Positions 28,801-36,140 of a stretch of DNA of 43,064 nucleotides are shown one piece after another. The position numbers were made by a program, and so were the translations under genes. A model generated the notes under the pieces. That model saw nothing but the letters and a program-made list of their open reading frames with translations. It ran no database searches and was not told the DNA's origin. The DNA is taken from positions 1 to 43,064 of the forward strand of contig JABFSN010000027.1 in assembly GCA_013140575.1 (NCBI GenBank), written 5' to 3'. The first letter of the stretch is position 1. Each line of letters opens with the position of its first letter. This DNA comes from Phycisphaerales bacterium. Its GTDB lineage: Bacteria > Planctomycetota > Phycisphaerae > UBA1845.

Positions 28801-29324
28801 CGCCCTTCCGGAGTCAGATATGAACCGTCGCTCTGCCAACCCGGCTCGCCGTCATGGACCGGCGCCCCCTCGCCGTCTGGGTGCTCATACTCGACGGTGT
28901 ACATGTAGATCTCACCGAGACCGGTGGCGATGGGTCCCATGATCGGCTCGACGCCGGGTGGAAGTGCCTCTTTGGCTTCGCCCAGGCGCTCCGCGACCTG
29001 TTGGCGCGCGAAGTAAACGCTGATCTCGTCCCCAAAGATTGCGGTCACCTGCGCGAAGCCGTTTCGAGACAAGGAGCGCGTGGACTGCAAGCCGGGGATT
29101 CCCGCCAGGGCATTCTCCATCGTGAATGTGACCTGCTTCTCAACCTCAATAGGCGAGAGGGAAGAGGCCACGGCATTGATCTGCACTTGGTTGTTGGTGA
29201 TGTCCGGCACGGCGTCGATGGGCAACCGTTGAAGCGAATAAACGCCGACGGCCGCCGCCACCGCGGTCAGGATCACGATCAACCAACGGTTGCGTATCGA
29301 AAAATGAAGGACATATTCAAGCAT
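25833..29324 (-). CDS. czcA: CzcA-like HME-RND heavy-metal efflux pump (second)
   Basis: The product is 1163 aa, about 120 longer than the first pump. It starts MLEYVLHFSIRNRWLIV with GGAG nine bases upstream. The fourth membrane helix has GAIDFGLIVDGAVIIVEN, again the DFG-D-E pattern of divalent-cation exporters. Two insertions explain the length: one near residue 170 (EHPDGEGAPVHDGEPGWQSDG) and a His-rich loop near 690 (GGDEHTEHAHEDGHGHGE) in the periplasmic porter domain, probably metal-binding. It forms a complete CzcCBA-type set with the adaptor 21 bases upstream and the TolC-family protein before that. Only about 30-40% of residues look shared with the first pump, so the two are not a recent duplication. 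Confidence 0.93.
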   Translation of the reverse strand: MLEYVLHFSIRNRWLIVILTAVAAAVGVYSLQRLPIDAVPDITNNQVQINAVASSLSPIEVEKQVTFTMENALAGIPGLQSTRSLSRNGFAQVTAIFGDEISVYFARQQVAERLGEAKEALPPGVEPIMGPIATGLGEIYMYTVEYEHPDGEGAPVHDGEPGWQSDGSYLTPEGRRLANDLERAAYLREVQDWIIRPQLKGVKEVAGIDAIGGYVKQYHVQPDPMKLVSYGLTFHDVIEALERNNVSTGAGYIEHNGESYLVRATGRIESVEQIESIVVGSRNGVPIYVRDIVPVNGVGIGRELRTGSASENGEEVVVGTAIMLLGANSRTVAAAVDKKMPEIQRSLPTGIHAKTVLNRTKLVDATIKTVEKNLVEGAILVIVVLLLMLGNIRAAMICAAAIPLSMLMTATGMVQGKISGNLMSLGAIDFGLIVDGAVIIVENCLRRLAEEQHQKGRLLTLQERLHTVFDASKEVRQATAFGEAIIITVYFPILALTGVEGKMFHPMAMTVIFALIGAFILSLTFVPAMVAILVRGRVKETEMFLVRWAKAFYEPVVRRAVRVRFLVVGAAVLAFAGSLLLFTTLGQEFIPTLDEKDIAMHAMRIPSTGITQSQTMQFDVERTVSAFPEVAFVYSKTGTAELASDPMPPNVSDTFMILKPQGQWRSEAELDKLLAEKTEEIEKMGSHGGDEHTEHAHEDGHGHGEIKTEGHKGKLIKLIELTVGTVPGNNYEFTQPIQMRFNELIAGVRGDVAIKVYGDDFDAMRRTAEEILGVLQGIRGAADAKVEQTTGLPVLTVDIDRAAVARYGLSMADVQDVVAAAMGGREAGLVFEGDRRFDLVVRLPEALRGKLGTLETLPIPLPRSEESEPTIQLVSDSPRFGGASERTEIGFIPLSHIANVSIAEGTNQISRENGKRRIVVQSNVRGRDLGSFVQEAQAKVANVKLPPGGWLVWGGTYENLVAAKQRLTVVVPVCFLLIFLLLFATFKSVKYSLLVFSAVPLGLTGGVVALWMRDMPFSISAAVGFIALSGVAVLNGLVMIIFINQLRDRGEPVEHAIIHGSLTRLRPVLMTALVASLGFVPMALATGTGAEVQRPLATVVIGGLISSTLLTLVVLPALYRIFTGKHPSGRPQPQPEAWEAVGDAILATGATSAESSPERGRFG

Positions 29325-29345
29325 GGAAATGTGCTCCGTCGAGTG

Positions 29346-30668
29346 TTAGTGTTCGTGGGCGGCCGAGCCTTTGCCGAGTTCCGCCTTGAGGATGAAGCTC
29401 CCCGCCGCGACGTACTGCTCGCCCTCGACGAGTCCGCTACGGATCGGCACTAACCCTGACACGGGTTTGTCGATGCTGACCGGGCGCTGGACAAAAGTGT
29501 TTTCCTCATTCTGCACCGGAACGAAAATCACCGAGCGGCGATCGATCGTCTGAATCGCCTCCTCGGGAACCGCGATGACCGGCGCCGGGTCCGGGTTGTT
29601 GCGATCAACTGCGGTAATCTCCACTTGGGCGAACATGCCCGGCCACAGCGACCCGTGTTCGCACTTGACCGCGATACGGACCTGTGCGGTGCGGGTGCGG
29701 GCGTCGACCATGGGCGCGATGTATGAGACGGAGCCTTCGTGCTTATGCGCCTCCACTCCGCCTGTCCCAAGCCATGCCGTAGCGCCAATCGCAACGCTCG
29801 GCAACCGCGCCTCCGGCACATCAGCCAACACCCACACGTTCTCTGTGTCCGCCAGCACGAGGAGTGCCTCTTTCTCGGGGTTGACCAACTCGCCGAGAGT
29901 GACCTCCCGCTCCACAACCGTTCCGGGAATTGGGGCGCGGATCGGGAACCGGGACTGCACCTCACCACTTTCAATCAGCGGTTCGATCGCGGTCTGGTCC
30001 ATGCCTAACAGGTGGAGCTTGTTCTCCGCGGCGAGCACGGCGGACTCGGCCGATTTTTGCGCGGCCAGGGCCGCTCGATACTCGGCTTCTCTCTTCTGAA
30101 CCTCATCCAGCGCGATGCCCCGATTCTGATCGTAGAGCTTGGTGGCGCGGTCCAAGGCGTTTTTGGCAAGATCCACCGCAGGCACCGCCGTCTGCGCTTG
30201 GATCCGTTTCTGAAGGAACTCACTTTGCGCTGCCCCCAGTTCGGGGCTCTCCACATGTAGAAGCACGGCTCCCTTTTCAACTTTGTCGCCCAAGCGAACC
30301 AGGAGTTCGACCACGCGCCCCGGAAGCGGCGAACCAACGTGCGCCGTCCGTTCGGCATTGAACGCGACGCGGGCTGGCGCCATGAAAGAAGGCTGAAGCT
30401 TCCACAGAGAAGCCGATTCGACCTTGATTCCATAGCGGCTAATGGCGTCGCCGGTCAGTTTTACCTCGCCGGAATGTTCCTCTTCACCGTGGGCGTGGCC
30501 CGCGTGAGCATCGGTCGACTTGCCTGCGACGACGTCCGTCGTGTCCTTGTCACGGCAACCGAGCCCGAGAACAAGGGCGGCGACGGCAAGGAGCGACGCC
30601 GCGTCCTTCCTGTTCTGTAGGTTGCGGCTGAAAAGCGCGGGGCACGATCTATGTGCGATCACTGTCAT
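29346..30668 (-). CDS. czcB: CzcB-like periplasmic adaptor
   Basis: The product is 440 aa; the ATG at 30668 follows GGAG. It has a lipobox near LVLGLGC and then a His-rich segment (DAHAGHAHGEEEHSG) typical of CzcB proteins. The CzcB N-terminal beta-domain (VKLTGDAISRYGIKVESA) follows. The lipoyl halves are VGSPLPGRVVELLVRLGDKV and IRAPIPGTVVEREVTLGEL, separated by a long helical hairpin. The end (GLVEGEQYVAAGSFILKAEL, then AAHEH) is standard. It links the CzcA-like pump downstream to the CzcC-like channel. It lacks the CxxHx6CxxC extension of the other adaptor in the cluster. Confidence 0.92.
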   Translation of the reverse strand: MTVIAHRSCPALFSRNLQNRKDAASLLAVAALVLGLGCRDKDTTDVVAGKSTDAHAGHAHGEEEHSGEVKLTGDAISRYGIKVESASLWKLQPSFMAPARVAFNAERTAHVGSPLPGRVVELLVRLGDKVEKGAVLLHVESPELGAAQSEFLQKRIQAQTAVPAVDLAKNALDRATKLYDQNRGIALDEVQKREAEYRAALAAQKSAESAVLAAENKLHLLGMDQTAIEPLIESGEVQSRFPIRAPIPGTVVEREVTLGELVNPEKEALLVLADTENVWVLADVPEARLPSVAIGATAWLGTGGVEAHKHEGSVSYIAPMVDARTRTAQVRIAVKCEHGSLWPGMFAQVEITAVDRNNPDPAPVIAVPEEAIQTIDRRSVIFVPVQNEENTFVQRPVSIDKPVSGLVPIRSGLVEGEQYVAAGSFILKAELGKGSAAHEH

Positions 30669-30724
30669 TCGATATCTCCAATGTACGGCGCTTTGTTCAA
30701 TGTGCCGCCATGCGTTGCGTGGAT

Positions 30725-30892
30725 TTAGAGAAGCCATGCAGCAAAAGCCTGCCTGGCGAAATCGAGCGCGAATTCGGCAATAGCGGATGCTGAGCAGGGC
30801 ACTTCCGAGTTCGAGCAACCACCGACAAGAACGAGCATCACCAAGGCGACGACCGTTCGGGCGCCATTGCGTGGATTGGTTACGGCACTCAT
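30725..30892 (-). CDS. Tiny lipoprotein coupled to czcC
   Basis: An ATG at 30892 overlaps the czcC stop codon (ATGA). The 55-aa product starts MSAVTNPRNGARTVVALVM and has a clear lipobox LVGGC with Cys26. The mature peptide of 30 residues (CSNSEVPCSASAIAEF, then FALDFARQAFAAWLL) is mostly one amphipathic helix. The overlap, the lipobox and the position between czcC and czcB support it as a real gene. Function unknown; a small structural part of the envelope complex is possible. Confidence 0.65.
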   Translation of the reverse strand: MSAVTNPRNGARTVVALVMLVLVGGCSNSEVPCSASAIAEFALDFARQAFAAWLL

Positions 30893-32436
30893 GGTTGACC
30901 TCCTTGAGGATTCCCTTTGTCTGACTGGTTGGGCGTCGCGTCCCTGGGCGGCTCCGGTGGAGCGAGAATGACGTCGATCGGCCTGGCCACCGCGCGTTCC
31001 AATTCCACGAAAGCGTTGGCTGCGGCCTGTAGCGCCGTGACGTACCCCCGCCTCGATTCGAGGAGGGACCGTTGAGCGTCGATGACGTTGAGGATCGGCG
31101 TGTTACCGGCCTGATAGGCCGCTTCCGAGATGCTCAGCGTGTTGCGTACCTGGGGCAAGAGCTCGCGGTCGTATAGCGTTGCGACGGACCATGCGGTGGA
31201 GGCCCGGTCGGCCGCTTCTCGCGTCTCCTGCACAATGGCGCGATCTAGCGCTTGGAGAATGGCGATGGCCTGTTCGTGCGCGAATCGAGCTTTAGCAATT
31301 TGGGCTTGATTCTGATCGAAGATCGGAAGCGTGATGCCGAATGACGGGCCCATGAGGAGGTCAATTTCTTCGCTTTGTGCCTGGTTCCGCTGCCCGCGGG
31401 ACTCGATATCCGGCACAGTCAGGCCACCATTTGCGATAGAGGCTCGGGCCGTGTCCGCGAGAATGTTTCGCCCGGGTTGAGCACGGCGTTCAGGTCGTTC
31501 AAGTTCAAGGCCTATGTCCAGGTTGGGAAACACTTTGGCGTATTCCGCCTTCACACGAGCCTCGGTGGCGGCAACGCCGTCGTGGGCGGCGCGAAGATCG
31601 AGGCGGAACTCGCGAGCCATGCTCACAAGGCGTTCGGTGTCGATGACCTGTTCCTGGATCGATGGTAATGGGTCTGTTAGCGACAGATCGGCGGCGAGCG
31701 TGGTGATTGCCAAGGCCTTGGCCAATGTTCGTCGGGCCGAAGCGGCTTCAAGCCTCGCCGTGCGAAAATCGACTTCCGCGCGTAACGCCTGTCCTTTGGC
31801 CAGATTCGAGTCGAGAGCGCCTACGGCTCCCGCTTCAAGCCGCGCCTCGGTAACTTCCATGAGCTTTTTCGTCAGGGCAACGTTGTCCTGAGCAATCGTA
31901 AGCGCCTGATCGGAGGCGACGGCGTTGAAATAAGCCGTTCTCGTATCAATGGTGAGGGATACGACTTCGCGCGCCACTTCGAGGATAGTGCGGTCGAGAT
32001 CCCGCTCGGCGGCCCGTTTGCGCGGCGGGATGAGCCATAAGTCCGCAATGTTCTGGGCCACTCCGGCTTCCAGGTTTGCTAGGCCGCCACCCTCCGGAAA
32101 GCGAAGCGAGAGTCCTAATGTGGGGTTTGTGAACAGGCCAGCCTGCACCGCGTCGGCTCGCGCCATCCCGACTCGTGCCAGGGCGGCACGTACGTTCGTG
32201 TTGTTGAGTAGTGCGATCTTGACGGCCTCATCGACCGTCAAACCAGCGGCAAGAAGCTCGTCAACGAGTGCTTCTCGCGTCGGCGCATCATCTTCGAATT
32301 GTGGAAGCGACTCACCGGCAGCCTCCTTAACGTGCTGCGACGTGCGGTCAAAATCCGGTCGCGGGTCCACCGTGGCGCAGCCGGCCCATACGGAGGGCCA
32401 GATAACGAACACGGCCAAAGCACAACGCTCTTTCAT
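30889..32436 (-). CDS. czcC: CzcC-like outer-membrane efflux protein (TolC family)
   Basis: From the ATG at 32436 (after GAGG; 32451 also possible) the product is about 515 aa with a lipobox VWAGC. Two OEP repeats are present: about 60-270 and 300-500, each with the long coiled helices of TolC (LNNTNVRAALARVGMARADAV; YQAGNTPILNVIDAQRSLLE). It forms the exit duct for the CzcB/CzcA pair. As the only TolC-family gene in the window it may also serve the second RND pair at 16.8-21.7 kb. Downstream it overlaps the tiny lipoprotein gene by four bases. Confidence 0.92.
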   Translation of the reverse strand: MKERCALAVFVIWPSVWAGCATVDPRPDFDRTSQHVKEAAGESLPQFEDDAPTREALVDELLAAGLTVDEAVKIALLNNTNVRAALARVGMARADAVQAGLFTNPTLGLSLRFPEGGGLANLEAGVAQNIADLWLIPPRKRAAERDLDRTILEVAREVVSLTIDTRTAYFNAVASDQALTIAQDNVALTKKLMEVTEARLEAGAVGALDSNLAKGQALRAEVDFRTARLEAASARRTLAKALAITTLAADLSLTDPLPSIQEQVIDTERLVSMAREFRLDLRAAHDGVAATEARVKAEYAKVFPNLDIGLELERPERRAQPGRNILADTARASIANGGLTVPDIESRGQRNQAQSEEIDLLMGPSFGITLPIFDQNQAQIAKARFAHEQAIAILQALDRAIVQETREAADRASTAWSVATLYDRELLPQVRNTLSISEAAYQAGNTPILNVIDAQRSLLESRRGYVTALQAAANAFVELERAVARPIDVILAPPEPPRDATPNQSDKGNPQGGQP

Positions 32437-32551
32437 CCTGTTGGTCCTCATCTGGATGGTAAGAATCCACGCGCAACCGAAGGCGGCAGGGCGACGTGGC
32501 GCGCGGGATTGCCGCGCCCTTAGGTCCGACTGTGAGCGTGAAATGGAGGGA

Positions 32552-32911
32552 TCAGATTAGTAGGACGATCGTGGCTGTTGGACTTGCGAGCAGGTCGCAC
32601 GGAAACCGCAACGGTGGGTAGCTCGCGGCGAGAGAGCCCAACGCACTGGAAGGGAGGGAATTGGAGATAATTCCGGCGAAGGGGTGAACATGGGTGAGCG
32701 ATTCGCACAACCATTGTCCAGTATCATGGCCGTCCTGAGGGCGGACAACGACCGCGCCGCAGGGATCGCTTTCACATTCGGATTCGTGCCCGCAGCCGCC
32801 TTCCTGGCCGCAATCGCACTGATGCAGCAGGACTCCGCCGGTACATAGGGTGGGCATGCCGATGAATGTCCAGCCGGCGGCGACAAGGATTAGTGCACGA
32901 AAGCGGACCAT
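32552..32911 (-). CDS. Small exported Cys-rich protein heading the metal cluster
   Basis: The product is 119 aa. A signal peptide is seen (MVRFRALILVAAGWTFIGMP, end near residue 25). The mature start has a cluster of six Cys and two His (HQCDCGQEGGCGHESECESDPC region), a likely metal site. The C-terminal half is hydrophobic and Pro/Ser-rich. Layout resembles the exported Cys-rich protein at 21853-22215. It is the first gene of the minus-strand metal block, preceded by a possible promoter at 32921-32949. A metal sensor or chaperone is possible; family unknown. Confidence 0.55.
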   Translation of the reverse strand: MVRFRALILVAAGWTFIGMPTLCTGGVLLHQCDCGQEGGCGHESECESDPCGAVVVRPQDGHDTGQWLCESLTHVHPFAGIISNSLPSSALGSLAASYPPLRFPCDLLASPTATIVLLI

Positions 32912-32920
32912 GCTGCTTGT

Positions 32921-32949
32921 AGCTTATGTGTCGGAATCGGCCTCGTCAA
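32921..32949 (-). promoter_or_regulatory. Candidate promoter of the metal cluster
   Basis: On the minus strand TTGACG (32949-32944) and TAAGCT (32926-32921) are separated by 17 bases. The -10 match is poor and lies only about ten bases before the first ATG, so the leader would be very short. No operator palindrome of the ArsR/MerR type is seen. Confidence 0.3.
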
Positions 32950-33141
32950 CCCAGCCAAGGCATCTAATGTTTATCGGCAATTGGGCCCATTCTCAACATG
33001 AAGAGGTATGGTAGCCGACGTCCGGCAAATCCGACCCGCGTCACTCCGATGTGATCGACGTGCACGTCGCGCGCTCGCGGCATAAGGTCATTGACCCGTT
33101 CGCGAGCCTGCCAACCAGTCATGCCTGGTACCGTCCGCCTT

Positions 33142-33490
33142 CAGGCCTGCGGCGCCGGACCCTGTCGGCCGAAGCTCACCGTCCGGGAGACGAGCCGGGC
33201 GAGCCTGGCGACGGGGGACAGGGTGCGAGGTAGGCCTGGCCTGTGCAGCCTTAGGCTCCCTTTGGGGTCGCCTTCAGCCCCGAGGCCCGAGCTTTGACCG
33301 CGTTGGTTACTCCGGAACGCAGTGCCCCTCGCCTGGTGGCAGGGTCGTACGGACTCGTGCGACAAGAACCCCGCGACGCAAGAACACGGTTGTTGAGGGG
33401 CATCCTTGCTCACGGCCGTGATCGTGTGCGACCGCGAAGCGTGGAACCTTGGAAGGTCGACACGTTCGCCGCGTTGAAGGGTACAAAGAA
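33142..33490 (+). repeat. Structured repeat, copy B
   Basis: This segment begins CAGGCCTGCGGCGC and is the diverged direct copy of 16183-16500. An 8-bp stem ACCCTGTC/GACAGGGT (33159-33166 with 33217-33224) corresponds to the stem of copy A, and GCTC/GAGC lies inside it as in copy A. An outer AGGCCT pair closes the structure. The stems persist although the loops differ, which hints at selection on structure. It lies between the metal cluster and the group II intron. The region 32950-33141 shows nothing else. Confidence 0.6.
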
Positions 33491-34096
33491 GGTACAAAAC
33501 AAACCTTGCGCCATGAAGTCTGGGAAAGGAGGACGAGGTATGGAGTAGAACCTCTGAAACCTTTCGCGGAACCCTGCGGGTATCGAATCCCGCCGTGGGC
33601 GTAGCCGGCCCATGATAAGCGAGTCTTGCGTGGCGGCGGAGCGATCCGTCCTGCGAAGCGTAGACAGCGAGTGCTGACGCCGTGTGATTGAGTTCCGAAA
33701 TTGGAGTCGCGGGTGGCCTTTGTTTTGGTTTGGGCGGAGGCTGCCGCTTCGTCGTTCCGGCCAGACGGAGCGGTCCCGCCGGGATCGTAGAGCAGGGCAT
33801 AGGCACAGGAGGGTTCCCCAGGAACATGGGAGACCCGGTCGTCTCCCCGGATGAGATCGGCCATGTGGGGGGCCGAGCAATGACCCCAGGCCCCGGCGCG
33901 GCATCCGGCGCCGCGGGAGCGAACATGCGGATGCGACCGAAGGGTACCGCCAAGCGAAGGCAACGAAGCGCGGCGGAACGGGCGACCGGGAGTCGTAGCG
34001 TCCTGATAGTACCGTGGAAGTCGGGACAGGCCGGCGCGCCGGCCGACCCGGCGGAGGGAAGCGGGGCGTCAGGTGATGGACTCGTTGGAGGGAAAC

Positions 34097-35458
34097 ATGA
34101 CAGGGGCATCGAACCCTGAGATCGTGTCAACGCGACAACAACGGATAGCGGCGTTGGCCAGGCAATCCCCGCAGATGGGGTTTACCTCTCTGAATCACTT
34201 CATCGACCTGCCCTGGTTGCACGAGGCCTACCGGCGAACCCGGAAGGACGGGGCCGTGGGGGTGGACGGACAGACGGCGGCGGACTACGAGCGGAACCTG
34301 GAGGCCAACCTCCAGTCCCTTCTGGACCGTGCCAAGTCCGGCGCATACCACGCTCCTCCCGTGCGCAGGGTGCACATTCCCAAGGGTACGGGGACCGACA
34401 CCCGGCCCATTGGGATTCCGACGTTTGAAGACAAGGTGCTTCAACGGGCGGTGGTCATGGTGTTGGAGGCAATATACGAGCAGGACTTCTACCCATGCTC
34501 GTACGGCTTCCGGCCCGGGCGCTCGGCCCACCAGGCGCTGCTGTCCCTCTGGGAACAGACGACGCGCACGGCGGGCGGGTGGATTCTGGAGGTGGACATC
34601 CGCAAGTTCTTCGACACGCTGGATCACGCTCACCTGCGGGAACTGCTCCAACGTCGAGTACGCGATGGCGTGCTGCTGAGACTGATCGGGAAATGGCTGA
34701 ATGCGGGCGTGCTGGAAGACGGGAGCGTATCGCACCCGCAGTCCGGGTCGCCCCAGGGCGGAGTGATCTCTCCGCTGCTGGCGAACGTGTATCTGCACTA
34801 CGTGCTGGACGCATGGTTCGAGCAGGACGTGAAGCCGCGACTTCGCGGCCGGGCCTTCCTGATCCGCTATGCCGACGACTTCGTCGTGGGGTTCACCCGC
34901 GAGGAGGACGCCCGGCGGGTGCAGGACGTGCTGCCGAAGAGATTCGGCAAGTACGGCCTCGCCATTCACCCGGACAAGAGCCGGCTGGTGCCGTTCCATC
35001 GCCCGGACCGTCGACCCAATCGTTCGAGCGGTTCGGACGCGTCGGGGCCCGGAACGTTCGACTTGCTGGGCTTCACCCACGTCTGGGGTCAGTCCTGGAC
35101 GAGGAAGGGGCACTGGGTGATTCAGCGGCGGACGGCCAGAGGGCGGTTCAAACGGGCGTTGCTGGCGATCAGCCAATGGTGCCGCACGAACCGTCACCGG
35201 TCGCTCGCGGAGCAGCACCAGAAACTATGCCAGAAGATACGCGGTCACTACGGCTACTACGGAATCACGACCAACGGCAAAGCGTTGACGCGATTCGGGT
35301 CGTCGGTGAACCGCGTCTGGCGCAAGTGGCTGAGCCGCCGCCGGGCGGGGAATGCGATGACCTGGAAACGGTTCAACCAGATCCTGGCACGCTACCCTCT
35401 GCCGCGGCCGACGGTGGTCCATTCCGTGTACAAAGCGCGAGGCAAACCCATCACTTGA
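34097..35458 (+). CDS. ltrA: Group II intron reverse transcriptase/maturase
   Basis: The ATG at 34097 directly follows GGAGGGAAAC, so it is preferred over upstream frame codons; the product is 453 aa. RT blocks are clear: [73 protein letters not shown] and the catalytic [12 protein letters not shown] maturase (domain X) part and the short C-terminal end with HGYYGITTN-like sequence follow. No HNH endonuclease domain is seen after it. It helps the intron splice and copies it into DNA targets. The frame is intact, so the intron may still be active. Confidence 0.95.
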   Translation: MTGASNPEIVSTRQQRIAALARQSPQMGFTSLNHFIDLPWLHEAYRRTRKDGAVGVDGQTAADYERNLEANLQSLLDRAKSGAYHAPPVRRVHIPKGTGTDTRPIGIPTFEDKVLQRAVVMVLEAIYEQDFYPCSYGFRPGRSAHQALLSLWEQTTRTAGGWILEVDIRKFFDTLDHAHLRELLQRRVRDGVLLRLIGKWLNAGVLEDGSVSHPQSGSPQGGVISPLLANVYLHYVLDAWFEQDVKPRLRGRAFLIRYADDFVVGFTREEDARRVQDVLPKRFGKYGLAIHPDKSRLVPFHRPDRRPNRSSGSDASGPGTFDLLGFTHVWGQSWTRKGHWVIQRRTARGRFKRALLAISQWCRTNRHRSLAEQHQKLCQKIRGHYGYYGITTNGKALTRFGSSVNRVWRKWLSRRRAGNAMTWKRFNQILARYPLPRPTVVHSVYKARGKPIT

Positions 35459-35533
35459 GGAACCGTATGCGTGAGTTGCGCACGTACGGGTCTGTGGGAG
35501 CCGGGGGCGGGAAACCGCCCTCGGCCACCCGGC
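35459..35533 (+). ncRNA. Group II intron domains V and VI
   Basis: GAACCGTATGCG-TGAGT-TGCGCACGTACGGGTC forms the 34-nt domain V hairpin with the usual two-base bulge, starting 1-2 bases after the RT stop codon. Domain VI follows as a GC stem, GGGGGCGG-GAAA-CCGCCC, with an outer GCCG/CGGC pair and an unpaired A on the 5' side that can serve as branch point. Confidence 0.8.
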
Positions 35534-35647
35534 CGGTTTTGATGGTCCCCGTGGGCTTGAATGGTCAGATTGAGTTCGCCGTTTTCCCCACACAAAACCG
35601 CTGTTTTTCGCCGTTTTTCTCGCAGAAGCGGCCAATTTCACACATTT

Positions 35648-35670
35648 GAGGTGGGGGGAATCGAAGCCCC
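35648..35670 (-). other. Second tmRNA/tRNA 3'-end-like segment
   Basis: On the minus strand this reads GGGGCTTCGATTCCCCCCACCTC, a T-arm plus acceptor end like that of ssrA genes. The T-loop has an extra base and the rest of a tRNA or tmRNA is not found, so it is a remnant. It lies just after the intron and is related to 16591-16613; both are followed on the minus strand by a GGCGAACTCAA/AGCGAATTCAA-type sequence. It may be an old integration site. Confidence 0.45.
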
Positions 35671-35981
35671 GACCCCTCTGGCCGTATGCGGCATTTCGGC
35701 CATGACTCCTGGTTTCGGCACAGATGTTGGTACGTCGATCAAACAGGATAGGTCGCGGCGGGTCCAGTGGTTTGCAATTGAGTGACGAGATGGAGGGCTG
35801 TCCATGGAGAACCGCAGCTCGGCGATTGATCAGAATCAAAAGTTGCGTCAAATTTGCGTCAGAACGACTCCAAAAACAGTCGTTAGCTAGTCCGCTGACA
35901 GACAAACGTCAGTGACGCAACTCCTTGCACGACAAGCGTTAACCATTGTCAGCACTGGGGTTAGGTCCGCCCTCTGGTGAA

Positions 35982-36023
35982 TTCCCAAGCTGGACGTCGT
36001 CGGTTCGAATCCGATCGCCCGCT
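35982..36023 (+). repeat. Attachment site: 3' half of tRNA-Gly(CCC)
   Basis: From TTCCCAA (anticodon loop, anticodon CCC) the sequence runs as a perfect tRNA-Gly 3' half: GCTGG anticodon stem, variable region, T-arm GTCGG-TTCGAAT-CCGAT, and acceptor CGCCCGC plus T. The 5' anticodon stem does not match (GTGAA instead of CCAGC) and there is no 5' half, so no functional tRNA is present. A tyrosine recombinase gene starts 118 bases later. This is the standard arrangement of an element integrated at the anticodon loop of a tRNA gene. Confidence 0.8.
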
Positions 36024-36140
36024 TTGATATAACCTACGCCGACTCCAAGAGTTATGGAGACCTGCCGACGTCGGCAGTGCGGCCAAGGACGCGAAAAACG
36101 CGCGGTGCTACACCGCGCAAAAGCGTCAAGGAGCCGCAAA

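Larger units (their letters stand above)
33682..35533 (+). mobile_element. Group II intron (boundaries approximate)
   Basis: A group II intron is supported by its reverse transcriptase gene and by a typical domain V/VI just after the stop codon. The proposed 5' end is GTGTGATTGAG at 33682, which fits the GUGYG rule; GTGCGAC at about 33356 is an alternative that would add 330 bases. The 3' end lies after domain VI near 35533. At 1.85 kb the size is normal. The 5' region upstream of the ORF (about 390 nt) is short, as in IIC introns. Exon sequences and binding sites were not established. Confidence 0.7.

Noticed and set aside
33141-34130. Minus-strand 329-aa frame over copy B and the intron start
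   Set aside because: Pro/Arg/Ser-rich with no domains; it is antisense to a group II intron RNA and the structured repeat.
34127-35218. Minus-strand 363-aa frame
   Set aside because: Fully antisense to the reverse transcriptase; a high-GC shadow.
35648-35715. A complete tRNA or tmRNA gene on the minus strand
   Set aside because: The T-loop has an extra base and no acceptor 5' strand, D-arm or tag frame could be matched.
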